Assembly (NCBI GenBank): GCA_009774215.1
Contig: VSNH01000036.1
Location: 1 to 25,675 of the forward strand
From: Lachnospiraceae bacterium
GTDB taxonomy: Bacteria > Bacillota > Clostridia > Lachnospirales > Lachnospiraceae
Direction: 5' to 3'
DNA: 25,675 bases
Each line of letters begins with the position of its first letter. The stretch's first letter is position 1. The notes beneath the pieces are model-generated. The model was not told the DNA's origin and searched no databases. It saw only the letters and a program-made list of their open reading frames with translations. Below, piece by piece: positions 5,820 through 13,084 of the stretch. The position numbers were made by a program, and so were the translations under genes.

Positions 5820-8741
5820 ATGAATTTAGAAAACTTACAGGCATATACCGTTATTTCGAAACAGCGGATCGAGGAGCTGAAATCGGACGGTTATCTTTTG
5901 AAGCATAACAAAACGGGGGCGCGGGTGGCGCTTCTTTCTAACGACGATGAGAACAAGGTGTTCTATATCGGGTTCCGCACGCCGCCGAAGGACAGCACGG
6001 GGGTGGCGCATATCATTGAGCACACGGTGCTGTGCGGCTCGGAGAAATATCCGATCAAGGATCCTTTTATCGAGCTGGCGAAGGGGTCGTTAAACACATT
6101 CTTAAACGCCATGACCTATCCTGATAAGACGGTCTACCCGGTGGCGAGCTGCAACGACAAGGATTTTAAGAACCTGATGGACGTCTATCTGGACGCGGTG
6201 TTCCATCCGAATATCTACCGGGAGGAGAAAATCTTCCGGCAGGAGGGGTGGCACTACGAATTGGAGAGCGCAGAGGATGAGCTGACCATCAACGGGGTGG
6301 TTTACAACGAGATGAAGGGGGCGTTCTCTTCCCCGGACGACGTGCTGTACCGGGAGATTATGAATTCGCTTTATCCGCACACGTCCTACGCGGTGGAATC
6401 GGGCGGCGATCCGGACGTGATCCCGGAGCTGACTTACGAGGATTTTCTGGCGTTCCACCAGAGATACTATCACCCTTCCAACAGTTATATCTATCTCTAC
6501 GGGAATATGGATATGGAGGAGCGGCTTTCATACCTTGACCGGGAATACCTGTCGAAGTATGACGCGCTCTTTGTGGATTCCGCGCTGTCCTCTGAGCCGC
6601 CCTTTGTGAAGAGCGTGCTTGTGGAGAAGGAGTACCCGATCATGGAGAGCGAGCCGGAGGAGGGAAATACTTATCTCTCTTACAATGTCTCTCTCGGAGA
6701 AAATCTGGGCCGTGAGGTGAGCGTGGGCTTTCAGGCGCTTGCGGACGCGGTGGTGGGCGCGCCGGGCGCACCCGTTAGGAAGGCTCTTCTGGATGCGGGG
6801 ATTGGAACAGATATCACCTGTTATTTTGAGGCGGATGTGAAACAGCCCTATTTCTCTATCGTGGCGAAGAACGCGGAGGGCAGCCAGCGGGAAGACTTTG
6901 TAAAGACGGTCGAGGAGACGCTTACAAGTCTTTCTGAGGACGGTGTGGAGAAGAAGGCCCTGAGAGCGGCCCTTAATCACGACGAGTTTAAGTATCGGGA
7001 AGCAGATTACGGCTCCTATCCGAAGGGGTTGATGTACGGCCTGCAGATGTTTGAGACTTGGCTTTATGATGATGAAAAGCCTTTTGATTATCTCGAGCTG
7101 GATGAGACTTATAAAGAATTAAAAGCGAAGGTGGATACTTCGTTCTATGAGGAAATGTTAAAGAAACGCCTGTTATCCAATACGCATAAAAGCATTGTTG
7201 TGGTGCGCCCCGTGAAGGGGCTTACGGGGAAACGGGATAAGGCACTGGCGGAAAAGCTTGCGGAGAAGAAGGCATCCATGACGGCGGAGGAGATCGCGCG
7301 GATTGCGGAGGAGACGGAGGCGCTTGCCGCGTATCAGGAGACACCCGACAGGGAGGAGGATCTGAAAAAGATACCGCTTCTGGCCAGGGAGGATATCGGG
7401 AAAAAGGCGCGCCCTTACTGCAATGAGAAACTGCAGGCAGGGGATACAACGCTTCTGTACCATGAGATTTATACGAACGGCATCGGTTATCTGCGATTTC
7501 TCTTCGATCTGAAACAGGTGCCGGAGGAGCTGTTCCCCTATGTGGGACTGTTACAGGTGATGATCGGTCTGGTGGACACGGAAAAACGCTCCTACAGCGA
7601 GCTGTACAATGAAATCAATCTGCAGACAGGCGGCATCGCCCCTGCGGTGAACGTCTATACGAACGCAGAAGACTTGTCTGAATATAAGCTGACCTTGGAT
7701 CTGAAGGTGAAGACGCTGTACGAGAACCTTCCCAAAGCCTTTGAACTGGCGGCAGAGATATTGACTGAATCGGTCTACACAGATGCGAAGCGGCTGTTTG
7801 AGCTGGTGGCGGAGAACCGCTCCGACAAGCAGGCGCAGATGATGTCCGCGGGGCATTCCCTGGCGGCAGGACAGGCGTTATCTTATCTGTCGAAGCAGGC
7901 GTTTCTGATGGATCAGGTGAACGGCCTTGCCTTCTATCGTCTGCTGGAGGAGCTTGAGAAGGATTTTGAGGGGAAGAAGGACGCGCTCTCCGACAATATG
8001 GAGCGGCTGGTGCGCTGCATCTTCCGGCCGGAGAATCTGATGGTGGACTACACCGCGGAACGGAGCGCCCTTGCGGGGATTGAGCCGCTGATTGAGAATT
8101 TGAAGGCGAAGCTTTACAGAGAGCCGGTGGAAGGGAAGCCTTATGTACCAAAGCCGCAGAAGAAGAATGAGGGGCTGATGAGCTCCGCCCAGATCCAGTA
8201 CGTGTGCCGGGCGGGCAATTTCGCGAAGAAGGGACTTCCCTACACGGGGGCGCTGCGGGTGCTCAAGGTTGTGATGAGTTATGAATACCTGTGGACGCAG
8301 GTGCGTGTCAAGGGCGGCGCTTACGGGTGCATGTGCCAGTTCGGAAAGACAGGGGAGAGCTATTTTGTCTCTTACCGTGACCCGAATCTGGAGAAGACCA
8401 TCGAGGTGTATGAGAAGGCGGCGGATTTCGTGGCGGCTTTTGAGGCCGACGAGCGCACTATGACCCAATATATCATCGGGGCGGTCAGCGCGCTGGATAT
8501 GCCGCTCAATCCTGCGGCAAGGGGCAATTATTCTCTGGCAGGCTATATGACGGGACTTTCTTTTGAGAAAGTGCAGCAGGAGCGCGATGAGCTGCTTTCG
8601 GCGGACGCGGAGACGATTCGGAATCTGGCGGCGCATATCCGCGCCTTTATGGAGGACGACTGCCTGTGCGTTGTGGGAAATGAGGAAAAGATTAAGGAGC
8701 AGAAGGACATCTTCGGTTCCGTGGAATATCTGACGCATTAA
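5820..8741 (+). CDS. M16C-family zinc metallopeptidase (PreP/falcilysin-like)
   Basis: This is a 973-residue protein, the normal length for the M16C subfamily, in which two homologous halves close around a peptide substrate. The inverted zinc motif HxxEH is seen as GVAHIIEH, with His64 and His68 binding zinc and Glu67 as catalytic base. The downstream zinc-ligand glutamate probably lies in VVYNEMKGAF. The C-terminal half holds the substrate-binding segment VRVKGGAYGCM typical of the family. Members degrade unstructured peptides such as cleaved targeting or signal peptides. No signal sequence is visible, so it is likely cytoplasmic. The ATG at 5820 follows GGAGAGGAG by about six bases. The 236-base gap upstream is occupied mainly by structured element copy A. 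It appears to be a single-gene unit; the next gene is 173 bases away. Confidence 0.93.
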   Translation: MNLENLQAYTVISKQRIEELKSDGYLLKHNKTGARVALLSNDDENKVFYIGFRTPPKDSTGVAHIIEHTVLCGSEKYPIKDPFIELAKGSLNTFLNAMTYPDKTVYPVASCNDKDFKNLMDVYLDAVFHPNIYREEKIFRQEGWHYELESAEDELTINGVVYNEMKGAFSSPDDVLYREIMNSLYPHTSYAVESGGDPDVIPELTYEDFLAFHQRYYHPSNSYIYLYGNMDMEERLSYLDREYLSKYDALFVDSALSSEPPFVKSVLVEKEYPIMESEPEEGNTYLSYNVSLGENLGREVSVGFQALADAVVGAPGAPVRKALLDAGIGTDITCYFEADVKQPYFSIVAKNAEGSQREDFVKTVEETLTSLSEDGVEKKALRAALNHDEFKYREADYGSYPKGLMYGLQMFETWLYDDEKPFDYLELDETYKELKAKVDTSFYEEMLKKRLLSNTHKSIVVVRPVKGLTGKRDKALAEKLAEKKASMTAEEIARIAEETEALAAYQETPDREEDLKKIPLLAREDIGKKARPYCNEKLQAGDTTLLYHEIYTNGIGYLRFLFDLKQVPEELFPYVGLLQVMIGLVDTEKRSYSELYNEINLQTGGIAPAVNVYTNAEDLSEYKLTLDLKVKTLYENLPKAFELAAEILTESVYTDAKRLFELVAENRSDKQAQMMSAGHSLAAGQALSYLSKQAFLMDQVNGLAFYRLLEELEKDFEGKKDALSDNMERLVRCIFRPENLMVDYTAERSALAGIEPLIENLKAKLYREPVEGKPYVPKPQKKNEGLMSSAQIQYVCRAGNFAKKGLPYTGALRVLKVVMSYEYLWTQVRVKGGAYGCMCQFGKTGESYFVSYRDPNLEKTIEVYEKAADFVAAFEADERTMTQYIIGAVSALDMPLNPAARGNYSLAGYMTGLSFEKVQQERDELLSADAETIRNLAAHIRAFMEDDCLCVVGNEEKIKEQKDIFGSVEYLTH

Positions 8742-8838
8742 AAACGAGTGCTATTTTATGCAGAGATGCAACTTTTTCTTTTCCGAAAAGGTATTTAGGA
8801 TAAGGACAGCAGTTTATGCTGTAAAAGCAACGTCTGTT

Positions 8839-8892
8839 GTCGGCTGCGCAGGTGTAAACCTGACTGTACGGGCGATGAAGGCGGGAGCTGAC
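8839..8892 (+). promoter_or_regulatory. Possible structured leader before DUF4349 lipoprotein
   Basis: GTCGGCT (8839-8845) can pair with AGCTGAC (8886-8892), enclosing a hairpin CAGGT-gtaa-ACCTG (8849-8862). The stem ends about ten bases before the ribosome binding site of the lipoprotein gene. A further hairpin, ACAGCA/TGCTGT, lies near 8804-8820. It could be a translational control leader or simply spacing; it matches no known class that I recognise. Confidence 0.25.
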
Positions 8893-8914
8893 TAGGAAAG
8901 GGAGGAGAAAAAGA

Positions 8915-10147
8915 ATGAGCAGAACGAATGGAAATTATGGGAGCGGCAGGAAGCGTATGGGCAGAAAAAAAGGAGTCAGGCTGCGGCTTGTTCCGGCGAT
9001 TTTAGCAATAACAACTGTTATTGCTGCGTGTGGCAGCACCGGCGGCGGGGCGAACACCATGGCCTTGGAATCGGCGCCGACGGCAGGGGCAGAGGAGATT
9101 GCCTACGAGAACAGTATGGCTTATGATACAGCGGCGTACGACGGCGGCGTGGTCATAAGCAACGAGGCCAAGTCGGCTTCCTATGATTATGAGGCGGCGG
9201 AAGCCGCTGAGGAGCCGGTCAGCGAGGGAAGCTATGTGCAGGAGGAGGACGGACAGGGCGCGGTGATGCCGGAGACCTCGCGCAAGCTGATCAAGACCGT
9301 GAACATTCTTGCGGAGACGGAAAACTTTGACATCCTTGTGCCGGGACTGCAGAAGCAGGTGGAAGCGCTGGGCGGCTACATAGAATATATCTCCGTCTAC
9401 GACGTACATAGTTATTATGTGGAGGAACAGCAGGTAAAGCAGCGCTGTGCCAATGTGACAGCCCGCGTGCCAAAGGAGAAGCTGGACGGTTTTCTGGCGC
9501 AGGTGGGAGAGCAGACCAATATAACCAGCCGTTCCGAGAACGTGGAGGACGTCACCTTACAGTATGTGGATCTGGAAAGCCACAAGAAAGCGCTTGTCAC
9601 GGAGCAGGACAGACTGCTTGCGCTGATGGAGAAGGCGGAGACAGTGGAGGATATCATTGCCATTGAGGGACGGCTTTCCGAGGTGCGCTACCAGCTTGAG
9701 AGCATGGAGTCCCAGCTTCGCACCTACGACAACCGGATCGACTACAGCACGGTGGAGCTTACCATCACGGAAGTCCGCAAGTATTCGCCGCCGCAGGAGG
9801 CAACCGTGTGGCAGCGGATTGAGAGCGGCTTTATGAAGAGTCTGGATGATATCGGATTCGGCATCCGGGATTTTGCCATCGGTTTCGTGATCGACATTCC
9901 CTATATCGTATTGTGGCTGATCGGGATCGTGGTGGCGGTGATTGTTGTGCGCATCCTGTGGAAAGTGTGGAAAAAGCGCAGGGCAAAGCGGGCGGCTGTA
10001 CGCGGAGAGAAGGGCACGGAGCGGGAGCTGCGTGTGGGAAAAATAAGGCTTCGCTGCCCGGTTACAATCGGGAAGGCGCAGGAGGAAACGGAGACGGCAG
10101 AGAAGGAAGCAGAGGCGGCTGACAGCGCACAGATAAATAACGAATGA
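8915..10147 (+). CDS. DUF4349-domain lipoprotein
   Basis: This 410-residue envelope protein has a basic N-terminus, a hydrophobic stretch LVPAILAITTVIAAC, and a lipobox ending at that cysteine (about residue 39), so it is predicted to be a lipid-anchored exported protein. A low-complexity acidic linker rich in A, E, Y and S spans about residues 45-110. It is followed by the DUF4349 region (about 120-300) with the central coiled-coil stretch VTEQDRLLALMEKAETVEDI. A transmembrane helix follows (IPYIVLWLIGIVVAVIVVRI, ~330-349), then a basic and acidic cytoplasmic tail. Having both a lipobox and a C-terminal helix is common in this family, whose function is unknown; envelope sensing or stability roles are only speculation. 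The ATG at 8915 is preceded by GGGAGGAG. It lies 46 bases before era but need not be functionally linked. Confidence 0.87.
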   Translation: MSRTNGNYGSGRKRMGRKKGVRLRLVPAILAITTVIAACGSTGGGANTMALESAPTAGAEEIAYENSMAYDTAAYDGGVVISNEAKSASYDYEAAEAAEEPVSEGSYVQEEDGQGAVMPETSRKLIKTVNILAETENFDILVPGLQKQVEALGGYIEYISVYDVHSYYVEEQQVKQRCANVTARVPKEKLDGFLAQVGEQTNITSRSENVEDVTLQYVDLESHKKALVTEQDRLLALMEKAETVEDIIAIEGRLSEVRYQLESMESQLRTYDNRIDYSTVELTITEVRKYSPPQEATVWQRIESGFMKSLDDIGFGIRDFAIGFVIDIPYIVLWLIGIVVAVIVVRILWKVWKKRRAKRAAVRGEKGTERELRVGKIRLRCPVTIGKAQEETETAEKEAEAADSAQINNE

Positions 10148-10193
10148 AATTAAACAGACAGAGAATCTGAGAAAGAGAGCAGGACGAAATAGA

Positions 10194-11138
10194 ATGACGG
10201 ATGATATTCAAAATAGCAAGGAAAATAGCGCGCAGCAGAGCGGGCAGTCGAAATCCGGCTTTGCCACGCTGATCGGCAGGCCGAACGTGGGGAAATCCAC
10301 GCTGATGAACGCGCTGATCGGGCAGAAGATCGCGATTACGTCAAAGAAACCTCAGACGACCAGAAACCGTATCCGCACGGTGTATACCTGCGATGAGGGA
10401 CAGATCGTGTTTCTGGACACGCCGGGTATCCATAAGGCGAAGAACAAGCTGGGGGACTATATGGTGGACGCGGCGGAGAGCACGCTCTCCGAGGTGGACG
10501 TGATTCTCTGGCTGGTGGAGCCCTCGGACTACATAGGCGCGGGGGAAAAGCATATCATTGAAGAATTGAAAAAAACAAAAACGCCTGTTATTCTTGTGAT
10601 AAATAAGATTGATACAGTGAAGAAGGAGCTGCTTCTCACTTACATTGATGCTTACAGAAAGGAACTCGATTTTGCGGAGATCGTGCCTGTGTCTGCGCTG
10701 AAGAAGGACGGCTTGCAGATCCTGATTGACTGCATTATGAAGTATCTGCCCTACGGCGAACCGTTTTATGACGAAGACACGGTGACGGATCAGCCGGTGC
10801 GGCAGATTGTGGCGGAACTGATCCGGGAGAAGGCGCTGCGTTGTCTGGAGGAGGAGATTCCCCACGGCATAGCCGTCACCATCGAGCAGATGAAGTTTAA
10901 AAAGAAGCTTGTGGACATTGAGGCAACCATTGTCTGCGAGAAGGATTCCCATAAGGGAATTATCATCGGAAAACAGGGAGCGATGCTGAAAAAGATCGGT
11001 TCCATGGCCCGCAGGGATATTGAAGAACTGGTGGAGAATCAGGTAAACTTAAAGCTCTGGGTGCGGGTGAAAAAGGACTGGCGGGACAGCGACTTTTTGC
11101 TCAAAAATTTTGGCTATAATCCCGGCGATACAGAATAG
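10194..11138 (+). CDS. era: GTPase Era
   Basis: This 314-residue essential GTPase binds the 3' end of 16S rRNA and assists maturation of the 30S subunit. All G motifs are present: G1 GRPNVGKST (28-36), the KPQTTR switch I region (52-57), G3 DTPG (75-78), G4 NKID (137-140) and G5 SAL (167-169). The C-terminal KH domain carries its GxxG loop as GKQG (259-262) within SHKGIIIGKQGAMLKKIG. The first ~20 residues are a polar extension beyond the usual Era start, but no better start with a ribosome binding site is obvious. It begins the conserved order era - yqzL - recO seen across Firmicutes. A 195-base gap with strong hairpins separates it from the yqzL-like gene, unlike the tight spacing common elsewhere. 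Confidence 0.97.
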   Translation: MTDDIQNSKENSAQQSGQSKSGFATLIGRPNVGKSTLMNALIGQKIAITSKKPQTTRNRIRTVYTCDEGQIVFLDTPGIHKAKNKLGDYMVDAAESTLSEVDVILWLVEPSDYIGAGEKHIIEELKKTKTPVILVINKIDTVKKELLLTYIDAYRKELDFAEIVPVSALKKDGLQILIDCIMKYLPYGEPFYDEDTVTDQPVRQIVAELIREKALRCLEEEIPHGIAVTIEQMKFKKKLVDIEATIVCEKDSHKGIIIGKQGAMLKKIGSMARRDIEELVENQVNLKLWVRVKKDWRDSDFLLKNFGYNPGDTE

Positions 11139-11210
11139 AAAAACACAAATCTGCGAACCCTAGATGAAGTGAGGTAATAGTGCAGCCTTACAATGTGTTG
11201 CGAGTTGTGA

Positions 11211-11306
11211 ATGCGCCAAAATGCGATTTTGGAACATTTTGTGTGCATTGTGGTTACTATGTAACCACGCATGACAGTGAAGCTGAGGGCTGAGCTGCCG
11301 CGCTGT
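11211..11306 (+). promoter_or_regulatory. Cluster of three hairpins between era and yqzL/recO
   Basis: First hairpin: ATGCGCCAAAATG (11211-11223) pairs with CATTTTGTGTGCAT (11235-11248), with one bulge and one wobble. Second: GTGGTTAC (11250-11257) pairs perfectly with GTAACCAC (11261-11268) around TAT. Third: ACAGTG (11274-11279) pairs with CGCTGT (11301-11306). Inside the first arm, CCAAAA (11216-11221) could alternatively pair with TTTTGG (11227-11232), which is mutually exclusive with the long stem. There is no T-run, so a simple terminator is unlikely. The cluster lies 28 bases before the yqzL-like start. Confidence 0.45.
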
Positions 11307-11333
11307 GAGAGATAAAGTATCAGGGGGCGTAAG

Positions 11334-11501
11334 ATGAAGGGATTAAACTACTGGGAGCAGTTTATGGCGACAGGGAAAGTCGAGGATTTTCTGGCCTATA
11401 AAGATGCGGCGAGACAAGAGGATCGGGAAGAGACTGAGCAGTCTAAGGAGTGTTCTCATGCAGGGGATTACAGAGACTACGGGGATGGTTTTAAAGGCTG
11501 A
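11334..11501 (+). CDS. yqzL: YqzL-like small protein
   Basis: A 55-residue reading frame starts at the ATG at 11334 and ends with TGA at 11501, overlapping the first 44 bases of recO. The first 23 residues, with Trp7, Phe10, TG13-14, Glu17, Phe19-Leu20 and Tyr22-Lys23, follow the pattern W..F..TG..(E/D).(F/Y)L.(F/Y)K that I recall for Bacillus YqzL. YqzL is a ~47-residue protein of unknown function encoded between era and recO. The position here is the same, which is strong contextual support. The C-terminal half is charged and cysteine/histidine/aspartate-containing, and part of it is constrained by coding recO in another frame. A weak CAGGGGGCG site precedes the start by about six bases. 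It is easily missed because of its length. Confidence 0.7.
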   Translation: MKGLNYWEQFMATGKVEDFLAYKDAARQEDREETEQSKECSHAGDYRDYGDGFKG

Positions 11502-12120
11502 ACCGATGAATGATTATGACAGACGAGTCGTTTTGCTGACGAAGGAGCGGGGAAAGATATCGGCCTTTGCCAGAGGGGCGAGAAAGCAGAACAGCAAGCT
11601 TCTGGCGGCCACCAACCCGTTCTGCTTCGGCGCCTTTAAGTTATATGAGGGAAGAACCTCATACAATGTGATGGAGGCGGAGATTACGAACTATTTTGAG
11701 GGCCTTCGGAACGACTATGAGGGCGCGTTCTACGGTATGTACTTTCTGGAGGTCATGGATTACTATACGAGAGAGAATAATGACGAGAAGGAGATGCTAA
11801 AGCTCCTGTACCAGTCCCTGCGTGCCCTTATGCACGAGGGACTTTCCAATGCGCTGGTGCGGTACATATTTGAGATGAAGGCTATGGCGTTAAACGGGGA
11901 GTTTCCGGGTATGCCGAAGGAGGGGGAATGGGAGGATTCCACCCGCTACGCGGTTAATTACATTGCGGAGAGCACGGTTGAGAAGCTTTACACGTTCACC
12001 GTGACACCGCAGGTTCTCGCACAGCTTAAGACAATCGCTGACGACTACCGCCGCCGGATGATCGACCGCCCGTTTAAAAGTCTTGAAATTGTAGAGAATA
12101 TCTTGTATGATGATTTATGA
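11458..12120 (+). CDS. recO: DNA repair protein RecO
   Basis: RecO works with RecF and RecR to load RecA onto SSB-coated single-stranded DNA. The N-terminal OB-fold is recognisable in TTGMVLKAEPMNDYDRRVVL and KISAFARGARKQNSK, followed by the helical domain through FKSLEIVENIL. I place the start at the ATG at 11458, eight bases after AAGGAG, rather than at the in-frame ATG at 11404; this gives 220 residues and removes an unconserved leader. The short length is explained by the C-terminal domain. Where Bacillus-type RecO proteins have a four-cysteine zinc module, this protein has only GEFPGMPKEGEWEDSTRYAV, with no cysteine at all. It overlaps the yqzL-like gene by 44 bases, so their translation may be coupled. 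Confidence 0.93.
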   Translation: MQGITETTGMVLKAEPMNDYDRRVVLLTKERGKISAFARGARKQNSKLLAATNPFCFGAFKLYEGRTSYNVMEAEITNYFEGLRNDYEGAFYGMYFLEVMDYYTRENNDEKEMLKLLYQSLRALMHEGLSNALVRYIFEMKAMALNGEFPGMPKEGEWEDSTRYAVNYIAESTVEKLYTFTVTPQVLAQLKTIADDYRRRMIDRPFKSLEIVENILYDDL

Positions 12121-12285
12121 TTGAGCCGTGCGGAGAGCTGGCGGCGCATACGGAGGAAAGCTTGTTTGCCGACGGATGTGATGACAGAACTCCATAGGGC
12201 GAGAGCCCGGCATGAGCAGGCCGATGCGAAGCAGCGGGCTGCGAATGGGCACGGCGGAGTGAAATATTGATATAGAGGGGAAAAT

Positions 12286-12921
12286 ATGCGAAGGATAGCT
12301 TTCATACTTGGACTGACGATAGTGCTTCTGGGGCTTGCGGGATGTGGAGAAGGGCAGGCGCCGGAAGTCAATACGCTGTCTCTTGGCAAAGACGGAGAGG
12401 TGATACACCGGATTGTCGGGAAAACGGATCAGAGTTATTACAAGATCGAGCCGGCGGAGCTGGAGGAGTTTGCCGTTTCGCGCGTGGAGGAGTATTGCGC
12501 GGAGAATGGCGAAAAGAAAGTGACGCTGGAGGCGGTGGACGAAAAGGGCGGCAGTATCGTGATGGATTTCAAATACGCCTCACCGGAGGATTACAGCAAA
12601 TTTAACCACAGAGTGTTGTATGCGGGAACGATGGAAAGCGCATCGGACGAGGGATATGAGCTGGAGGCCGTGCCCTTTGTCTCGGTGGACGGTAAGCCGT
12701 CGGAAGTAGGTTATATCGAGGACTGGGATAAAAAGCAGATGCTTATTCTGGAGACGAAGGGCGGGGAGGAGATGCTTGTCAATCTGCCCGGGAAAACGAT
12801 TTATGTAAACCAGAGTGCGCACAGCGGGCAGGAACTAACCCTTGTGGGGAAAAAGAGTGTGAAGATCAGTAATCAGGAGGAGGCAGGAACTGCCTCTCTC
12901 TCCTATATCATTTACGAATAA
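12286..12921 (+). CDS. Putative lipoprotein between recO and glyQS
   Basis: This 211-residue protein begins with a signal sequence and a clear lipobox (LGLAGC, Cys20), predicting a lipid-anchored protein on the outer face of the membrane. The mature part is acidic and strand-rich, with segments such as VIHRIVGKTDQSYYKIEP, FAVSRVEEY and KVTLEAVDEKGGSIVMDF. I recognise no named domain and no catalytic motif. The ATG at 12286 follows GAGGGGAAA. The 165-base gap after recO is GC-rich and contains short stems (for example GGGCGAGAGCCC near 12197) but no supported gene. The stop is immediately followed by structured element copy B. Small lipoproteins at this site may be common in the family, but that is only my impression. 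Function is unknown. Confidence 0.8.
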   Translation: MRRIAFILGLTIVLLGLAGCGEGQAPEVNTLSLGKDGEVIHRIVGKTDQSYYKIEPAELEEFAVSRVEEYCAENGEKKVTLEAVDEKGGSIVMDFKYASPEDYSKFNHRVLYAGTMESASDEGYELEAVPFVSVDGKPSEVGYIEDWDKKQMLILETKGGEEMLVNLPGKTIYVNQSAHSGQELTLVGKKSVKISNQEEAGTASLSYIIYE

Positions 12922-13042
12922 CGTGAGAAATGCGAAAAGTACTTCTAAAGACGTCTCGCCATAGGACGAGACGCCAAGAAGTACAAAGTCTGCTTTGCAG
13001 ACTTTTCTCACGTAGGAGAATGCCGAAAAACGGGCATTCTCC
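12921..13042 (+). repeat. Structured repeat element, copy B (RNA-like)
   Basis: This is the second copy of the element at 5611-5727, here with stronger pairing. P1 ACGTGAGAAA (12921-12930) pairs with TTTCTCACGT (13004-13013). P2 GTACTTCT (12939-12946) pairs with AGAAGTAC (12977-12984), enclosing CGTCTCG (12952-12958) with CGAGACG (12967-12973). P3 AAGTCTGC (12986-12993) pairs with GCAGACTT (12997-13004). P4 GGAGAATGCC (13015-13024) pairs with GGCATTCTCC (13033-13042). The result is a closed multibranch fold plus a 3' hairpin. The inner stems differ in sequence from copy A but stay paired. No T-run follows. It sits directly after the lipoprotein stop and 42 bases before glyQS. It does not contain the T-box consensus. 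Confidence 0.6.
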
Positions 13043-13084
13043 GAATTGTCAGAATACATATATAGAAAAACGGAGGCAGCGAGA

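Noticed and set aside
7878..8738. Long minus-strand reading frame opposite the M16C peptidase
   Set aside because: It is a frame shadow of a GC-rich gene, rich in R, H and L with no start signal or family features. The plus-strand gene explains the DNA.
12921..13084. T-box riboswitch upstream of glycyl-tRNA synthetase
   Set aside because: The gap has strong stems, but no T-box consensus (AGGGTGGAACCGCG-like) and no antiterminator/terminator pair. The same fold also occurs before an M16C peptidase gene, which does not fit T-box control.
13046..13084. Upstream extension of glyQS
   Set aside because: The extra 13 codons have no ribosome site and no family conservation, whereas GGAGG is well placed for the ATG at 13085.
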